Shown piece by piece: positions 37,235-48,285 of a DNA stretch of 64,000 nt. The DNA is from Sordaria brevicollis (Eukaryota; Ascomycota; Sordariomycetes; Sordariales; Sordariaceae), in the NCBI GenBank assembly GCA_033439795.1, contig JAUTDP010000017.1:388551-452550 (forward strand). The letters run 5' to 3'. How positions within the stretch are numbered: the first letter of the stretch is position 1; each line of letters begins with the position of its first letter. Both the position numbers and the translations under genes were made by a program. The notes beneath the pieces are model-generated. The model made no database searches. It worked only from the letters and a program-made list of their open reading frames with translations, and was not told the origin of the DNA.

Positions 37235-38968
37235 CTACAGATTTCACAAAGACATCAATGATGAGTGTTCGTCCGCTCCGCCTTGATTGCTTTTTAGCGA
37301 CGGGGCGAGCAAGATAACGGTTGCGAAAAAGAGGAACAAACTGAAGGGCAAAAATGTCACAAGATGAGAAAGAGAAGAACGGGAACGGAAGGCGGGATGT
37401 AAGAATCGATTTGATGCAATAGGTAAATCAAATGATCGACCAAATTGGTTTTACTGAATGGTGCTATGTTGTCGGGGTTGTCTGTCCGACGGCGGCGAAG
37501 TGGAAGCGAGCAAGCACAACGCCCGACGACTAACAAGAAGCGGAGAGCAGAGCAAGAGCGATGATAAGAGGGGGCCGACGAACGTTTGCGGTTTAGGTAG
37601 TCACTACCAGCGATTTGTAGGGAGGTATCCTTGTGACAAAGAGAACGACCACTGACGTCGTTAAGCGGAGTAACCCTAGATTGGTTTAGTCAGGTTTGGT
37701 TGCTCTGTCAACCGGTGTTAGTGAGAGTGTGTAAGCGGGGACGGGATCGGATGAGATAGTGGACAAATACAATAAAGTCCTGTCAAACAACTCACAAAGA
37801 TTCTGTTTCTTTTCTTGTTGAATGTAAAAGATACTGAGAAATGAGGTCGGAAAGTGGAAGGTCAAGCTGTGATACCAAGTGAGACTCTGAAGGAAGGAAG
37901 ATAGGGAGAACCGAGAGACTTAGACGTAACGGACCCGGAGCAGAGTTCCTTGGGCAAGAGCAAGCGGGGAAAGCCGATGTTTAAAAGCTGAGTGCCAGCA
38001 AGCCAGACGACATAGCCCGGGAAACTAGAGAACGCCGCATTTGTCGCTGCCGCAGCCAATATATCGATCGATGCGGCTGTGAATTTCTCAATTCCAAACC
38101 ATGATGACTGAGTGGTGTTCATAAATATGCAGAACGGTTCCGGTTGCCTTTCAATGAAGTCGGCGGTAGCACCCCGCCTCGGTTTACTGATTGCATGCGT
38201 GCAGTGCTTGGATGATTGCCTCACTTGCACCTGCCGATATGTGCTTTTCACTGTATGTTCTACGTTGCACGTTACTTAACCGCGGCGTAGGTATAAAGCC
38301 GCTTTAGATGGAAGTTCCAGGTCCATCCGTCCGAAGGGTGTAAGCTGCAGTTTGTTGCCGATTGCTATGAATAGCGATCGGTCTGGACTTCAAGTAAGCC
38401 TCGTGACCTCTATATGGGAGTTAGTTGGGCGTCAAGCAAACATGGGCGCATTTTCAGTCAGAGGGAAAAGTATTCGTAGTTGACAAGATAACAGTGATAG
38501 AACTTATGTGGCTCCCCAGTGTTTGTTGTCACTGGCACGGTTACTGGCCTTCATCCCATAAAGCTAGTGTCTCCAAGGAGGCCTCGAACATGTCACCAAA
38601 TATGGATGGCTCATGATATAGTCATGTCAAACAAGTAAAATGAATGCTATGCTATCTTTTTGCCTACCACCAACAAAACCACCACCCAAATGAAAAAGGA
38701 AGGAATCGGATTTGAAACCTCATGTACAAGAAATTTTCCATTGTACATTCCGCAAAAGCGCAGAAATGACAGTGATGTGTGGAATGATGGGGATATATCC
38801 GCATGCTGAATAACTGGTCCCAAGGGACTAGCCGGCCGTAATATGTACGAGACAGGTTTGTGATCGAACAAGTTTTCTTTTCTTGAAGATAGCATAAAAT
38901 GTGGGTTCATATCTCATAACCTCGGGCTCAAAGCCTGATGCCAAATTTTTCCAACAGATAGACCTTCT
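37235..38968. other. Intergenic region, Yippee gene to ferric reductase
   Basis: Holds the Yippee 5' flank and the ferric reductase 3' flank. The frames at 37458-38910 are short, on both strands and featureless. No gene or RNA is seen. Confidence 0.45.
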
Positions 38969-40848
38969 CTACCAAGAAAATGCCTCCTCGACGAAATCAA
39001 TCGCACCGTTATATTGCTTGTTCCTGACAGCGCGACGGACCTCGTCGCTGAGCGCACCGGGACCACACACTGAAACGCCCATGTGGCCCACCTGGTCCTC
39101 CATTTCCCTCGCTAGCAGCGTGTCGATGTTTGGCCTGCCCGGGAACATCTGTACTGTTGAGCTTGGGCTGTGAATCTCCTTGGTCGAGCGCGGCCTGCTG
39201 ACGAAGAGCATGATACGGAGCACCTCGCGGCGCTTCTCCATACCCAGAACCTCCGTCATCCAGGGGCGGATCCACTCCAGGTGCTCAGGGCTCTGGATGG
39301 TCCAGACAAGGACAATCTTGCGCGTGGCAGCCATGCCGTTGCTGTAGGCAATGACCAGATCACGGACGTGGGGCACCGCTTGGGTGATGCCGACGCCGCC
39401 AGCAAAGAGCATGACGGTGCCGTACGAGTGCATCTGGTGCATGCCTCCGTAGGGGCCCTCGACAAGGCACCTCGTCACCATCCTGCCGTCGATGCACTGA
39501 GCAGCCTTTTCATACAAGTTGCCCGTCATGCCCGTACGGCCACGGATGATGAAAGAGACGGTGGTCTTCCTCATGGCGAGAACGTCGCGGCGGTCCATGG
39601 GGAGCTTTTCGCCGGCAGCCGAATCCGCCTCTTCACTCCATGCGACGGAGAATGGGTGAGACTGCCAAAGGCTGACGGATGGCAGGTAGAGATAGGCGTG
39701 TTGACCGGGCTTGAAGAACCAGGGGCGCGCCATGGTCACGGTGACGCGCGTGGCACCGCCAGGGAGAGCCTCGACCAGAGCCTTGCCGCCGCCAGACCCG
39801 AAGTTGTAGTAGGCCACGCGGAGGAAGCGAGCAGCGCGGTCAAAGGCCCACAAGACCATGACAGGGTAGAGGTACTTGATCTGAGGGAAGCCCTTAGGTC
39901 CAAGGTGGTAGTACAGGCCGACGACGGAGGCAATCGCGAAGGCGATGTGCAGAATCTTGAAGATCTCGTAGAAGGCGTGCCTGAAGATGCTGGTGGCTTG
40001 GATGGCGATGGCGACGAAAGCAGCAGTTGCCTAGAGAAGGTGTCAGTTTGAAAACTACAGCCGGAAACCAACATACCATGGATACATACCACGAATCCGT
40101 AGATGAGGAACTCGCTCTTGAAGATACCCTGGAAGGCAACGGACCAACCCTTGGAAGCAGCCGACCGGTAAAGGTAACCCAGGGTATGAGCAAGAGCCTC
40201 CAAAGCCACAATACGACCCAGCCAACGGTGAAGCAAGTTGAACGTGTCGAACGAGATACCCAAGAGGTTGATGAGTGGGTTGTTGCGGCCAGCCATCAGG
40301 AACAAGGGGATCATGTTGGCGACAGCAAGGGTTCCAGTACGGTTGATGAACACAGTGGCAGACGCGCCCACTGGCTTCGAAAAGTCGATTCCCATAACAC
40401 AGAAAGCGACATTGGTGGAGAAGTAGCCGATGAGGAAAACGAGCTGAAGGCGGGTGGGGAGAGTTCCAACGTTGATGGCCGAGCTGAGTTGGAACTCGCG
40501 GTTGTGCCTTTTGCTAAGAATGGGCGAGTACTGGATATTCTTTTTGAACCACGACCACTTGGCGCCTGCCCTGGCGAAATATCGCTGCGAATCGTTGTTG
40601 AGACATGAGACGTGTCGGATGTACTTGCTGAGACCAGTGCTGAACCTCCAGATAATCAGAGCTGCAGAGATACATCCGAGGATCAGAAGCAGATATCCCG
40701 AGAGCATGTCGTTGATGATGGCGGCTTCATCCGGACCTTCGGCACCTCCTCCTCCACCTCCGCCTCCAGCAGCCTGACCTCCCGCAGCACCATGAGCTGC
40801 TCCTGCCTGCGCCCCCGCTGTTGCGTTTCCTTGTGGTTGAGCTGACAT
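38969..40848 (-). CDS. Ferric reductase-type transmembrane flavocytochrome b
   Basis: Exons 40848-40090 and 40030-38969 (phase 0) give 606 aa. This family moves electrons from NADPH through FAD and two hemes across a membrane, typically to reduce Fe(III) or Cu(II) chelates before uptake. The N-terminus (about 1-45) is Ala/Gly-rich with a run of Gly. The heme ligands appear as two H-x13-H pairs: His207/His221 in HRWLGRIVALEALAH and His281/His295. The FAD motif is HPFSVAW, the NADPH motif GGVGIT, and the C-terminal CGPGALSDEVRRAV is standard. It belongs to the FRE/FRP group rather than NOX because it lacks EF hands; metal specificity cannot be read. A GATA-type site, ATCAGATAA, lies far upstream at 44651. 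Confidence 0.92.
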
Positions 40849-43800
40849 TTTATCCTTTCCTTCTTTTTTTCCCGTTTGCGGTAAGTTGTTTGATGTTGTG
40901 ATACAAGTGACAGACACCTGAGAGCGTCTCTTTAAGTGTAACAGTTCCTAGAGCATAGATTGATGGCTAGATGGTTGATATGGCCCTTGCCGAATGAATG
41001 TCTGATATACGACCCAAAGGCTGCCCGAGTCCAGCGCGGGTATATGAAGGTCGTAGCGGCGTGTCGAGTGAATGTCTAGTGATAGTGACGTCCTGTCCTG
41101 GGTCGTCCGAGTGGGAACTGATGAGTTGAAGATGGGTGACCGGTTTGAGTTGGGTGAGTGTTTCTATTGCCGAGTTCGGTTTGACGGTTGAGCTTCCGGA
41201 GTGAGAATGTGGAAAGAAGGGATCCTCTCGAATGCGCGTAGTGAAAGTAAGTCGTGTTCGGTCAACGAGCAACACTGACAAGGAAGGAATGGGTGTGACG
41301 GTCGAAAAGGAGGGAGGGCGAAGAAGTCGAAAAAAAGACCAAAATTGTTGACAGGTGACAGCCAAGAACGAGAAGACTGACACGAGGATGGACCTTTTTG
41401 TGGGATGGAGAAAAACGATGACGGGACCCAGGAGTTGGGGAAGGGAGTGGAGGGAGGAAAATTGAAAGGTTGAAAGATGGAAAAGTTAAGAAGGGGGTTG
41501 CCTGGGCATAAAATGAGAGAGAACTTGAATGGCACACAGATGGGTTCGAGAAGGAGGGTGTGACTGGCAGGCGTGCTCGGCCTTGCTCGAGGCGTGGTTG
41601 ACGGAGTGCAAGAGTGGGTTTTGTGTGGTGGGTTTATCGCCGGGCGCGATCGTCCAAATGGGAAACTTGGGAAGAGTGGACTTGGTGGAGAGGTGAGACC
41701 AGGGGAGGGGGGGCCACGCCCTCGTCCAATCCCTGACCACCCGTACCTTTTTATTCATGCGCCTGTGTACCAGACTTTCAGTTGTACCTCTTCATGAGAG
41801 CAACCAAAAAGAAGGCGTCCTGTGGTCTCTGTTCGTGTTTTCACTTCTTTGCAGCCATGTTGTGAGTGTGGTTGCCCCCTCCCCCCATAATGCGTTGCTG
41901 CATCAACAGTTCAGAGTCAATGAGGGTGTACAACGGGACTTGCCAGACGCCTCTCTCATGCACATCGGGATGTGTGTCTGGCTTCCAAACGATAGAAGAA
42001 GAGTTGGTCAGATCCCCCTTTGCAGTGTTGCAATTGCGTTTCTATTTCCTCCTGCTGACGACATTCCAGCCTGAGGTCACGGTAATACAGATCTCTCCAC
42101 GCAAGGGGAAGTTGGGGGGAGACATCAGATGTCGTGTGGCATGCACATCCGTCACAAAGCGCCGTCATTGCGATCCAGCGAGTGGTTGTGGATGAAGAGA
42201 ATTCCAACTACCACTCCATCACAACTCACTTGGGATCTCCGTTTGGTGCTTCTGACAACTTGGGGATTGACTGATCGTGGGGAACATCACATCTGAGGTG
42301 CCCAGTGTGCCGTGCAAATGGTTCGTCTGAAGTTTTCAGGGTGTCTGCCCAACCAGTACCCGGACCTCTTCCGTCGTATCGTGTTAAACCCCTGGGATTT
42401 CCCGCCGCCGTTGCCGTTGCCGGGGCTGAGAGCGGAGTCCACGCCGAGCAGGAATCAAAGTCTAACAATCTGGGATCGGGTGTCCCTGCATTGTGGCGTC
42501 TGTTGTGCTGCGAGTGATGCTCTCTCCACCGCCGGGTCACAGCGCTGAAAACAGCGAGTTTACAAACACCCTGTGTTCGACAGTGGTGGTCTGGATGGTC
42601 GGCAAAAGATGTGGGATGAAAAGTTGAAAGTCAAGAAGAGACGAACGGCAACCACACGTGTGTCGAACAGACAAGGTGGGAATGGCCCGTGCGCTTCCAA
42701 TGGGTGGACTCGGCGGGGCCAATTGAGCACATCTGAAACAGCCTTGACAACGCCCCCCTGAGGTCGCTGTGAGCTCTGAAATCGCCCCTTCGCCAGTCAT
42801 CCCAAAACCCAACCATCAGCCTCCCGGATGTCTGGCCAGAAGCTGCCATGTTCCCGAACAAGCGCATGTCAGCTGAAATGGCCCCTAAGCCACCAGAATG
42901 AACAGCAACCAACGGAAGGATGAGCCGGGATCTCCACATGGAGTACAAGTATGTCTCGGGGCAGTTTGTCCTCTGTCTTTCTCCTCCATCTCATCACGAT
43001 GCATACAACCGTCCTTTTTACTCCGGTTGTCAAGTGAACAGCATCTTCTCTTCAACTACCGACTAGCTGCAGAGAGCTCGGTTTGATAGAAGCCACCGCC
43101 CGAGCAATGTCTTCTCTCACAGGAATCATCGACTCGGTCTGTGCAAACATCTCGTTTGTCCTCAGGTGTGTACTTGCTCCAGCTGTCCGGTCATCATCCC
43201 CCCATCGACACGCATATCATCCAAACGTCCGTCCAGCCAAGCAACCGCCATGTGCGGCAAACCCTGTAACACATCCCAGACAATCACAGTTCAACCGTTG
43301 CAACCGGAGTTCTTCCACCTTGGTGGGAATATTCAATGCTACCAAGAAACCCGTACCCTGAAGTCTTCCTTCATCCCCGGGCTCGTCTACCGGGGAACGA
43401 GTGAAGGAGCAGGTTTGTGGGGCTTCCAAGTCTTCAGACAAGCCCTGGGCGTTGTACTTGTCCATCACCGGTACATCTCCAAGGAGTCCGAGATTCCAAA
43501 GAGGAGGTTATCACCGTATGGTCCCCTTGGCCCCTAGTGATTCTTCAACCGCCGAGCAACATTAAATTCCACCTGTTGCTGATGAAGGTATTCGTAATCT
43601 CCCCGCTATTGCGAAGCCAAGCGTGTATCGAAACAGACCCCCGGATAGCCAATAGCTACGACCTCATTATCACCAGGTAGGTCACTTCCCGTCGTCACTT
43701 CTCCCAAGCTCAAGACTGGCTGGATTTCGCAAAAGGCAGATTCCACGCTGATTCAATCAAACCTTGTCCTTGTTTCTGGGATAAACATCATGGAAATTGA

Positions 43801-45459
43801 GTTGTGAGAGTTGGGGGTTAGGTAGTTTGACTTTGAGACGAACCCCTGGCGGTAGAGATAAGATCGTCTCATATCCTTCATCTCATCTCAGTGGCATTGC
43901 TTGGCCTACGCGGCTCTTTCGAAACGAGAAACGGAATGTGTTGAATGTCCGGTCGTTCATCATCATTATCTTTCACTGGGTAAACTGTCAAACTGGCCTT
44001 CGTGGTTCCCTTTACCGGTCTACAAACCTACATTGGAAACAATGAACGGGTCAAAACTAGACAGAAAGCCCCATCAACGACAGTTTCATGCGGCGTCATC
44101 ACACACTCACTTACTTAAGGAGACGAAACGCATACGCCATTCCTGCTATTTGCGAAGCTCCGCCGACTGTGAGCTCGCTGGTTGAGCTGAGTGAGGCTCA
44201 GTAGGTACACTCAGGAAAAGATCCAACGGCAAATCCTCCCTGGCACCGTAGCGTATGCCGAAGTCCGCATTCCATTATCGTCCCATCTTGCAGAAGGATC
44301 AATGTCAAACAACGTTCTCAGATCTCTTGTTTTCAGGTAAAGAGTCTAGACCCTCACAGGCCCTTAGGAATGTTTTCCTTGTCCTCCTGGTTGCCTTTTT
44401 GCTAAGTGGTTGTTTGTGTAACGTGACACGACGGAGCGTCCTCTAAAGTCTTCCAGGATTTGTTTGAAGCAGGCGAGCAGGTTTTCCTGGTTGACGACTT
44501 ACGGGCAGCCGCCTTCGACTGATCGAAATCTTCAAGTTCGGGAATGCTGATGATATGGGAGACATAGATAAGTGGGTGGGTATAGACTAACTAGACATGG
44601 GCTTTCAAACCTGGATCTGCAATGCTGAGTACATAGCTCAACAACAAGTATCAGATAAAGTTTGGTAGACAAGGTTAAATAGATTACGATAACAACCCGC
44701 CGACGGCCTTTCCCGAAAGGCCAGCCCAACTCAGTCATGTTTATGGAAGCGCATACACAAAGGCACGACATCACACACCACGTCTAGAACATACACTACA
44801 TACTTACATCCCTTCAAAACACAGTCACTATACAACATCAGATGACCAGCGGAGATTCTGAGCGCAAAGAAACTCATGGCAGGTATACGCGGCACGGTGT
44901 CTGTGCGGTGCGGGGAGACCAGAACTCTGGACCACCGAGACTAGGGGGAAAACGGCAAGGTAAGGTGAAGAGTGTTTCATCTGTACAGGTTCATCTTGTC
45001 TCGACGGGAGGGGGTGGTGCAGTGGCCAGCGCGGAAGTTAGGCAAGGAAAGTGGATGGGATGGTATGAGAAGGGAGCACGAGAAAGAGTCGGAAAACGAT
45101 TGCTGGCGGTAGATGCCATCATATGGAGAGTTCGATAATACTGAGTTTCCGAATTCTGAGGATGATACGCGATCAACTCATACACTACTCTGTATTCCGA
45201 TACAGTGTCTAGTCTACTACTAGTCTTACCATGAGTTTGTGGGTATCAAAGAAAGAGCGCAACGGCTCAACTACAAGCAAGCAGTCAACTCCAATGCTGA
45301 TGTCAAGCCAAAAGGCAGCTGGGTATCGTCCTCCTTTTCCAGGGGAAGATCATAATCTAACGTCCTTGAGGGCAATTTATAAAGCAAGAAAGAACCTCAG
45401 CCCAACACAAATATCCTGTCCCTTTTCATCGGGCTCTGCCCTCTTCCCGAGCTCGATAA
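40849..45459. other. 4.6 kb gene-poor interval
   Basis: The longest normal-composition interval without a supported gene. It contains the ferric reductase promoter on its left and the 3' flank of the next minus-strand gene on its right. Many 60-140 codon frames on both strands overlap each other and look random. A short frame beginning at 43107 is followed by a plausible donor (CTCAG|GTGTGT), but I could not build a gene from it. Non-coding transcripts or a small multi-exon gene could be missed here. Confidence 0.4.
44651..44659 (+). promoter_or_regulatory. ATCWGATAA GATA-factor consensus
   Basis: ATCAGATAA fits the ATCWGATAA consensus of fungal siderophore/iron-repressing GATA factors (SRE/SreA). 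It is 3.8 kb upstream of the ferric reductase and 0.8 kb from the 3' end of the next gene, so chance occurrence is quite possible. Confidence 0.2.
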
Positions 45460-48285
45460 TCACCCAAGTTCATCTTCACTCGTCTCTTCGTCCCTGTCAA
45501 TGATCGCTCTGCCATTGCCGGTGCTACTACCGGTAGATCTCCTGAGTGATGATCGCCGGCGGGAAATGCCCCCGCTTCTTCTGCCGCTGGCACTAGCATT
45601 AGCGCTAACAGCAATCGTAGAAGATGCCGATGAAGCCCTCGTGCGTAGTCGTTTGGTCTGAGGAAGTGGACGGCGTGTGAAGTTGCCGCTGTCGTCGTTG
45701 GCATTATCATGGTCAGAACTCTCTTTTTGTCCGCCTTCCTCGTCCTCGCGTGCGAGATGACTCGGCTTGCGCTTGCCGGCTAGCCGGCGCTGTTTGTATA
45801 GGAGGTGCGTTCTTGGACGAGGTTGTATCTGCTGGTGAGGGCGTGTTACATTTCGACCTCCGACATTTGACGTCTTAAAATCCGAGTTCCAGTCGGAATT
45901 TGAAGCGACACCGGCGTCATCGTTATCGGTTTGGGACGTGTTGCTGGTTTCAGAGCTGGCATCATCATCTTCGTCGTCCTTCTCGTCGGTGTTACTGTCG
46001 GTATTATGGACTGTAGCAAGAGTTGAAGTAGAGGTTGAACCAGATCGTAACAGGCGCGTGCTGCTGCCGCGCGTTGGTTCCTTGTTGTTGGGTACCGGCA
46101 TGGATGTCGATGCAAATGCAACGGTAGCTGGTGTAGCGGCCGGAGTAGGAAGATACCTCTGAATTGCTCCCATTGTAGGTAGACGTCCTGTCGAACTTCT
46201 CGTCGTTCGACGTCCTCCTTCTATTTCACCCATGGACAGCCCAGGAGACTCAATCGTAACCCACTCACTCAGAGCATCGTCCCACTTGAATCCTGCGAGG
46301 GAGTTGCCCTCTGATCCTTCCCTGGCTTCTTGGCAGGGCTGCACCTTCCTCGTGACGAGAGGGTGTGCTGTCGACTTCTTTTCTTCCCATAGCTTCTCAG
46401 CGTAGGCGAGATCTTGGAGATCATTTGTCTTTAGCGCCACTTCAAACGCGAGATCCACTTCGAGATTCTCGAAGGGTTGACAAGACAGATTGCCCAAGGT
46501 CCATAACGGTTCAATCATTTTACAAACGCGGGTGATGTACGTATGAGCACTGCTCATTGCAACTCCCGCGCAAAACCATCGCACCATTGTAGCCAGAACT
46601 GCCAGCGTGATCGAGTATTGTTGAGACGAACGACGGCTGTTTTGGCTATTTCGTGCTTCTATCCATGCCGAAGTAAAAATGGAGGCCGAGGATTTAGTTC
46701 CAAATGCGAGGAAGTCGCAGAGGCTGATAAGATATACGCCGAGGGACGGACGGCCTGCCGTCTTCCCGACATGAAGTAGGTATGTGCGGAAGATGTAACG
46801 CACGCGGTGGCTGAGTGTTGATCGGTCGGACTGCGCCATTTCGGCCATCGCCGTGTCATGATCATAGGATTGAGGGATCACCAGAGTCACCAGCAATCCC
46901 ATATACTCGGCTAGGACCCGCTGTGCTCTTTCGGGTGACTCGATGTCGGTGGAAGAACAAGACGTCGGAGCAGGTCTTTTCTTTCGTCTCCCTTCTACCA
47001 TCAGCGGAGAAAGAACATTAACCATGGTGACAAGAAAATCAACACAATCTTGCCCTGGCCCATAGGCCAATTTGACTATGGCGTTAAAGCAAATGGTCTT
47101 GGAGGCATTGATAAGAAGCCACTCAGCCGGCAGAGAGCCGTCAGCGAAAAGGTCCGCCAACTTGCCAATCATGAAGCGCTTAGGCTTCGCATTGTCCAAC
47201 CCAAACGCCCAAAGCGGATGTAGCCCAGGTGCTTTCAGCGTGAGACCGTCACGCACGAAGGGATCTGGAGGTGGGTACTGACGAGAAACGAAGGTGTTGA
47301 TGAGCTCCATGGATTCAACGAACGGCAAGTACATCATGCAGAGACCGATGACGGTAGTTACCACTCTATCCTCGATCAAACCGTCCCTGATGGCGCCTTG
47401 GATAATCTTGAGGCCATGTGCTCGGACGACTATGCGAAGATGTTTCCATCCCCCAAGCGCACCCAACGACTCGAGCTCCGAATAAATGTCGAACGAAACT
47501 TTGGAATCTTGTATGACGGACTTGGTCTTATTTACCTCAGCGTCCTTTTTCTCCCAGTATTCGAGGTCTGCGATGTAATCCGGTATTTTCCGCAAGCACA
47601 TGGCGAGAAAGGACTTGGAGGAACCGCTGGGTTGAGACTCTGGGGGGCAGGTAGCTCGGAGCAAGGCATCCAACGCACGCAGGATAGACTCGCATATTGA
47701 AAACATGTCTCGGTCCAGCTCTTCTCGAAATGTCCTCATAGACGACTCCAGCATGCATCGGCCTGCCTCAATGTTGCAGCCTCTGTGAACACACCTTGCG
47801 CTTCCAGCACGATCGTAAACTCCGCTGGTTTCTGTTGGAGCACGAGCAAAGACAATGGGCCGAGCTGGAGATGATTCCACGTAGTCGTTGGTGGTATGTC
47901 CAAGGTACGAAATTGGCACCGCGTTTTCCTGGACAGGCCGTCTACCAACCCGTTGTCGCCGTGGCTCCTCCGGGGTCGGCGATGTCGCACGTGTTGATGT
48001 CTTTCTGGAATATGTTGTCTGTTTTGAACCTGCTCGCCCTCGTCGCTTGCCAGGGCTTCGGTTCGAGGGGCCGTCAATATCATCTGTACTCTCGGATACC
48101 CCTGATCTTCGCGCTTTCTCCTTCTTCAAGGCGCCGAGGTGGGCGAGAAGAGGGCGAAGAAGGCGATGACATCGTGTCGCCGTCCATGGCTGTGATTGTT
48201 CCTGTGCCGTTCCGGTCAGGTGTGGTGGTTTGCGCTTAGGAAACAGCCCAGCTGGTTGCGGAGACGTTGGCGGGGAATAATCCAT
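45460..48285 (-). CDS. Large uncharacterised protein, probably nuclear
   Basis: A single uninterrupted frame of 941 aa; I do not recognise the family. Residues 1-165 are basic and disordered, with a cluster KRRGRAGSK and RRQRVGRRP that could act as nuclear import signals or AT-hook-like DNA contacts. Residues about 180-690 look folded and helical, with no signal peptide or membrane segment, and contain several conserved-looking Cys and Trp. The last 250 residues are low complexity: acidic Ser/Thr/Asp-rich stretches (DEKDDEDDDASSETS) then Arg/Ser-rich ones (GGISRRRSSLRRSTG). It may be a chromatin or DNA-repair factor restricted to Pezizomycotina, but that is only a guess from composition. Antisense frames inside it are shadows. 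Confidence 0.85.
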   Translation of the reverse strand: MDYSPPTSPQPAGLFPKRKPPHLTGTAQEQSQPWTATRCHRLLRPLLAHLGALKKEKARRSGVSESTDDIDGPSNRSPGKRRGRAGSKQTTYSRKTSTRATSPTPEEPRRQRVGRRPVQENAVPISYLGHTTNDYVESSPARPIVFARAPTETSGVYDRAGSARCVHRGCNIEAGRCMLESSMRTFREELDRDMFSICESILRALDALLRATCPPESQPSGSSKSFLAMCLRKIPDYIADLEYWEKKDAEVNKTKSVIQDSKVSFDIYSELESLGALGGWKHLRIVVRAHGLKIIQGAIRDGLIEDRVVTTVIGLCMMYLPFVESMELINTFVSRQYPPPDPFVRDGLTLKAPGLHPLWAFGLDNAKPKRFMIGKLADLFADGSLPAEWLLINASKTICFNAIVKLAYGPGQDCVDFLVTMVNVLSPLMVEGRRKKRPAPTSCSSTDIESPERAQRVLAEYMGLLVTLVIPQSYDHDTAMAEMAQSDRSTLSHRVRYIFRTYLLHVGKTAGRPSLGVYLISLCDFLAFGTKSSASIFTSAWIEARNSQNSRRSSQQYSITLAVLATMVRWFCAGVAMSSAHTYITRVCKMIEPLWTLGNLSCQPFENLEVDLAFEVALKTNDLQDLAYAEKLWEEKKSTAHPLVTRKVQPCQEAREGSEGNSLAGFKWDDALSEWVTIESPGLSMGEIEGGRRTTRSSTGRLPTMGAIQRYLPTPAATPATVAFASTSMPVPNNKEPTRGSSTRLLRSGSTSTSTLATVHNTDSNTDEKDDEDDDASSETSNTSQTDNDDAGVASNSDWNSDFKTSNVGGRNVTRPHQQIQPRPRTHLLYKQRRLAGKRKPSHLAREDEEGGQKESSDHDNANDDSGNFTRRPLPQTKRLRTRASSASSTIAVSANASASGRRSGGISRRRSSLRRSTGSSTGNGRAIIDRDEETSEDELG

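Noticed and set aside
39170..40051. 293-codon plus-strand frame over the ferric reductase
   Set aside because: It is antisense to exon 2 of the reductase, Asp/Arg/Gly-rich, and has no recognisable features.
43107..43540. Small two-exon gene starting MSSLTGIIDSV
   Set aside because: The first exon and donor look plausible, but no downstream exon gives a convincing protein, and no family is recognised.
31233..48285. Iron or secondary-metabolite gene cluster around the ferric reductase
   Set aside because: Neighbours are a DUF2985 protein, an SLC35F6-like transporter, a Yippee protein and an unknown nuclear-type protein; there is no synthase, NRPS, PKS, oxidase or permease partner.
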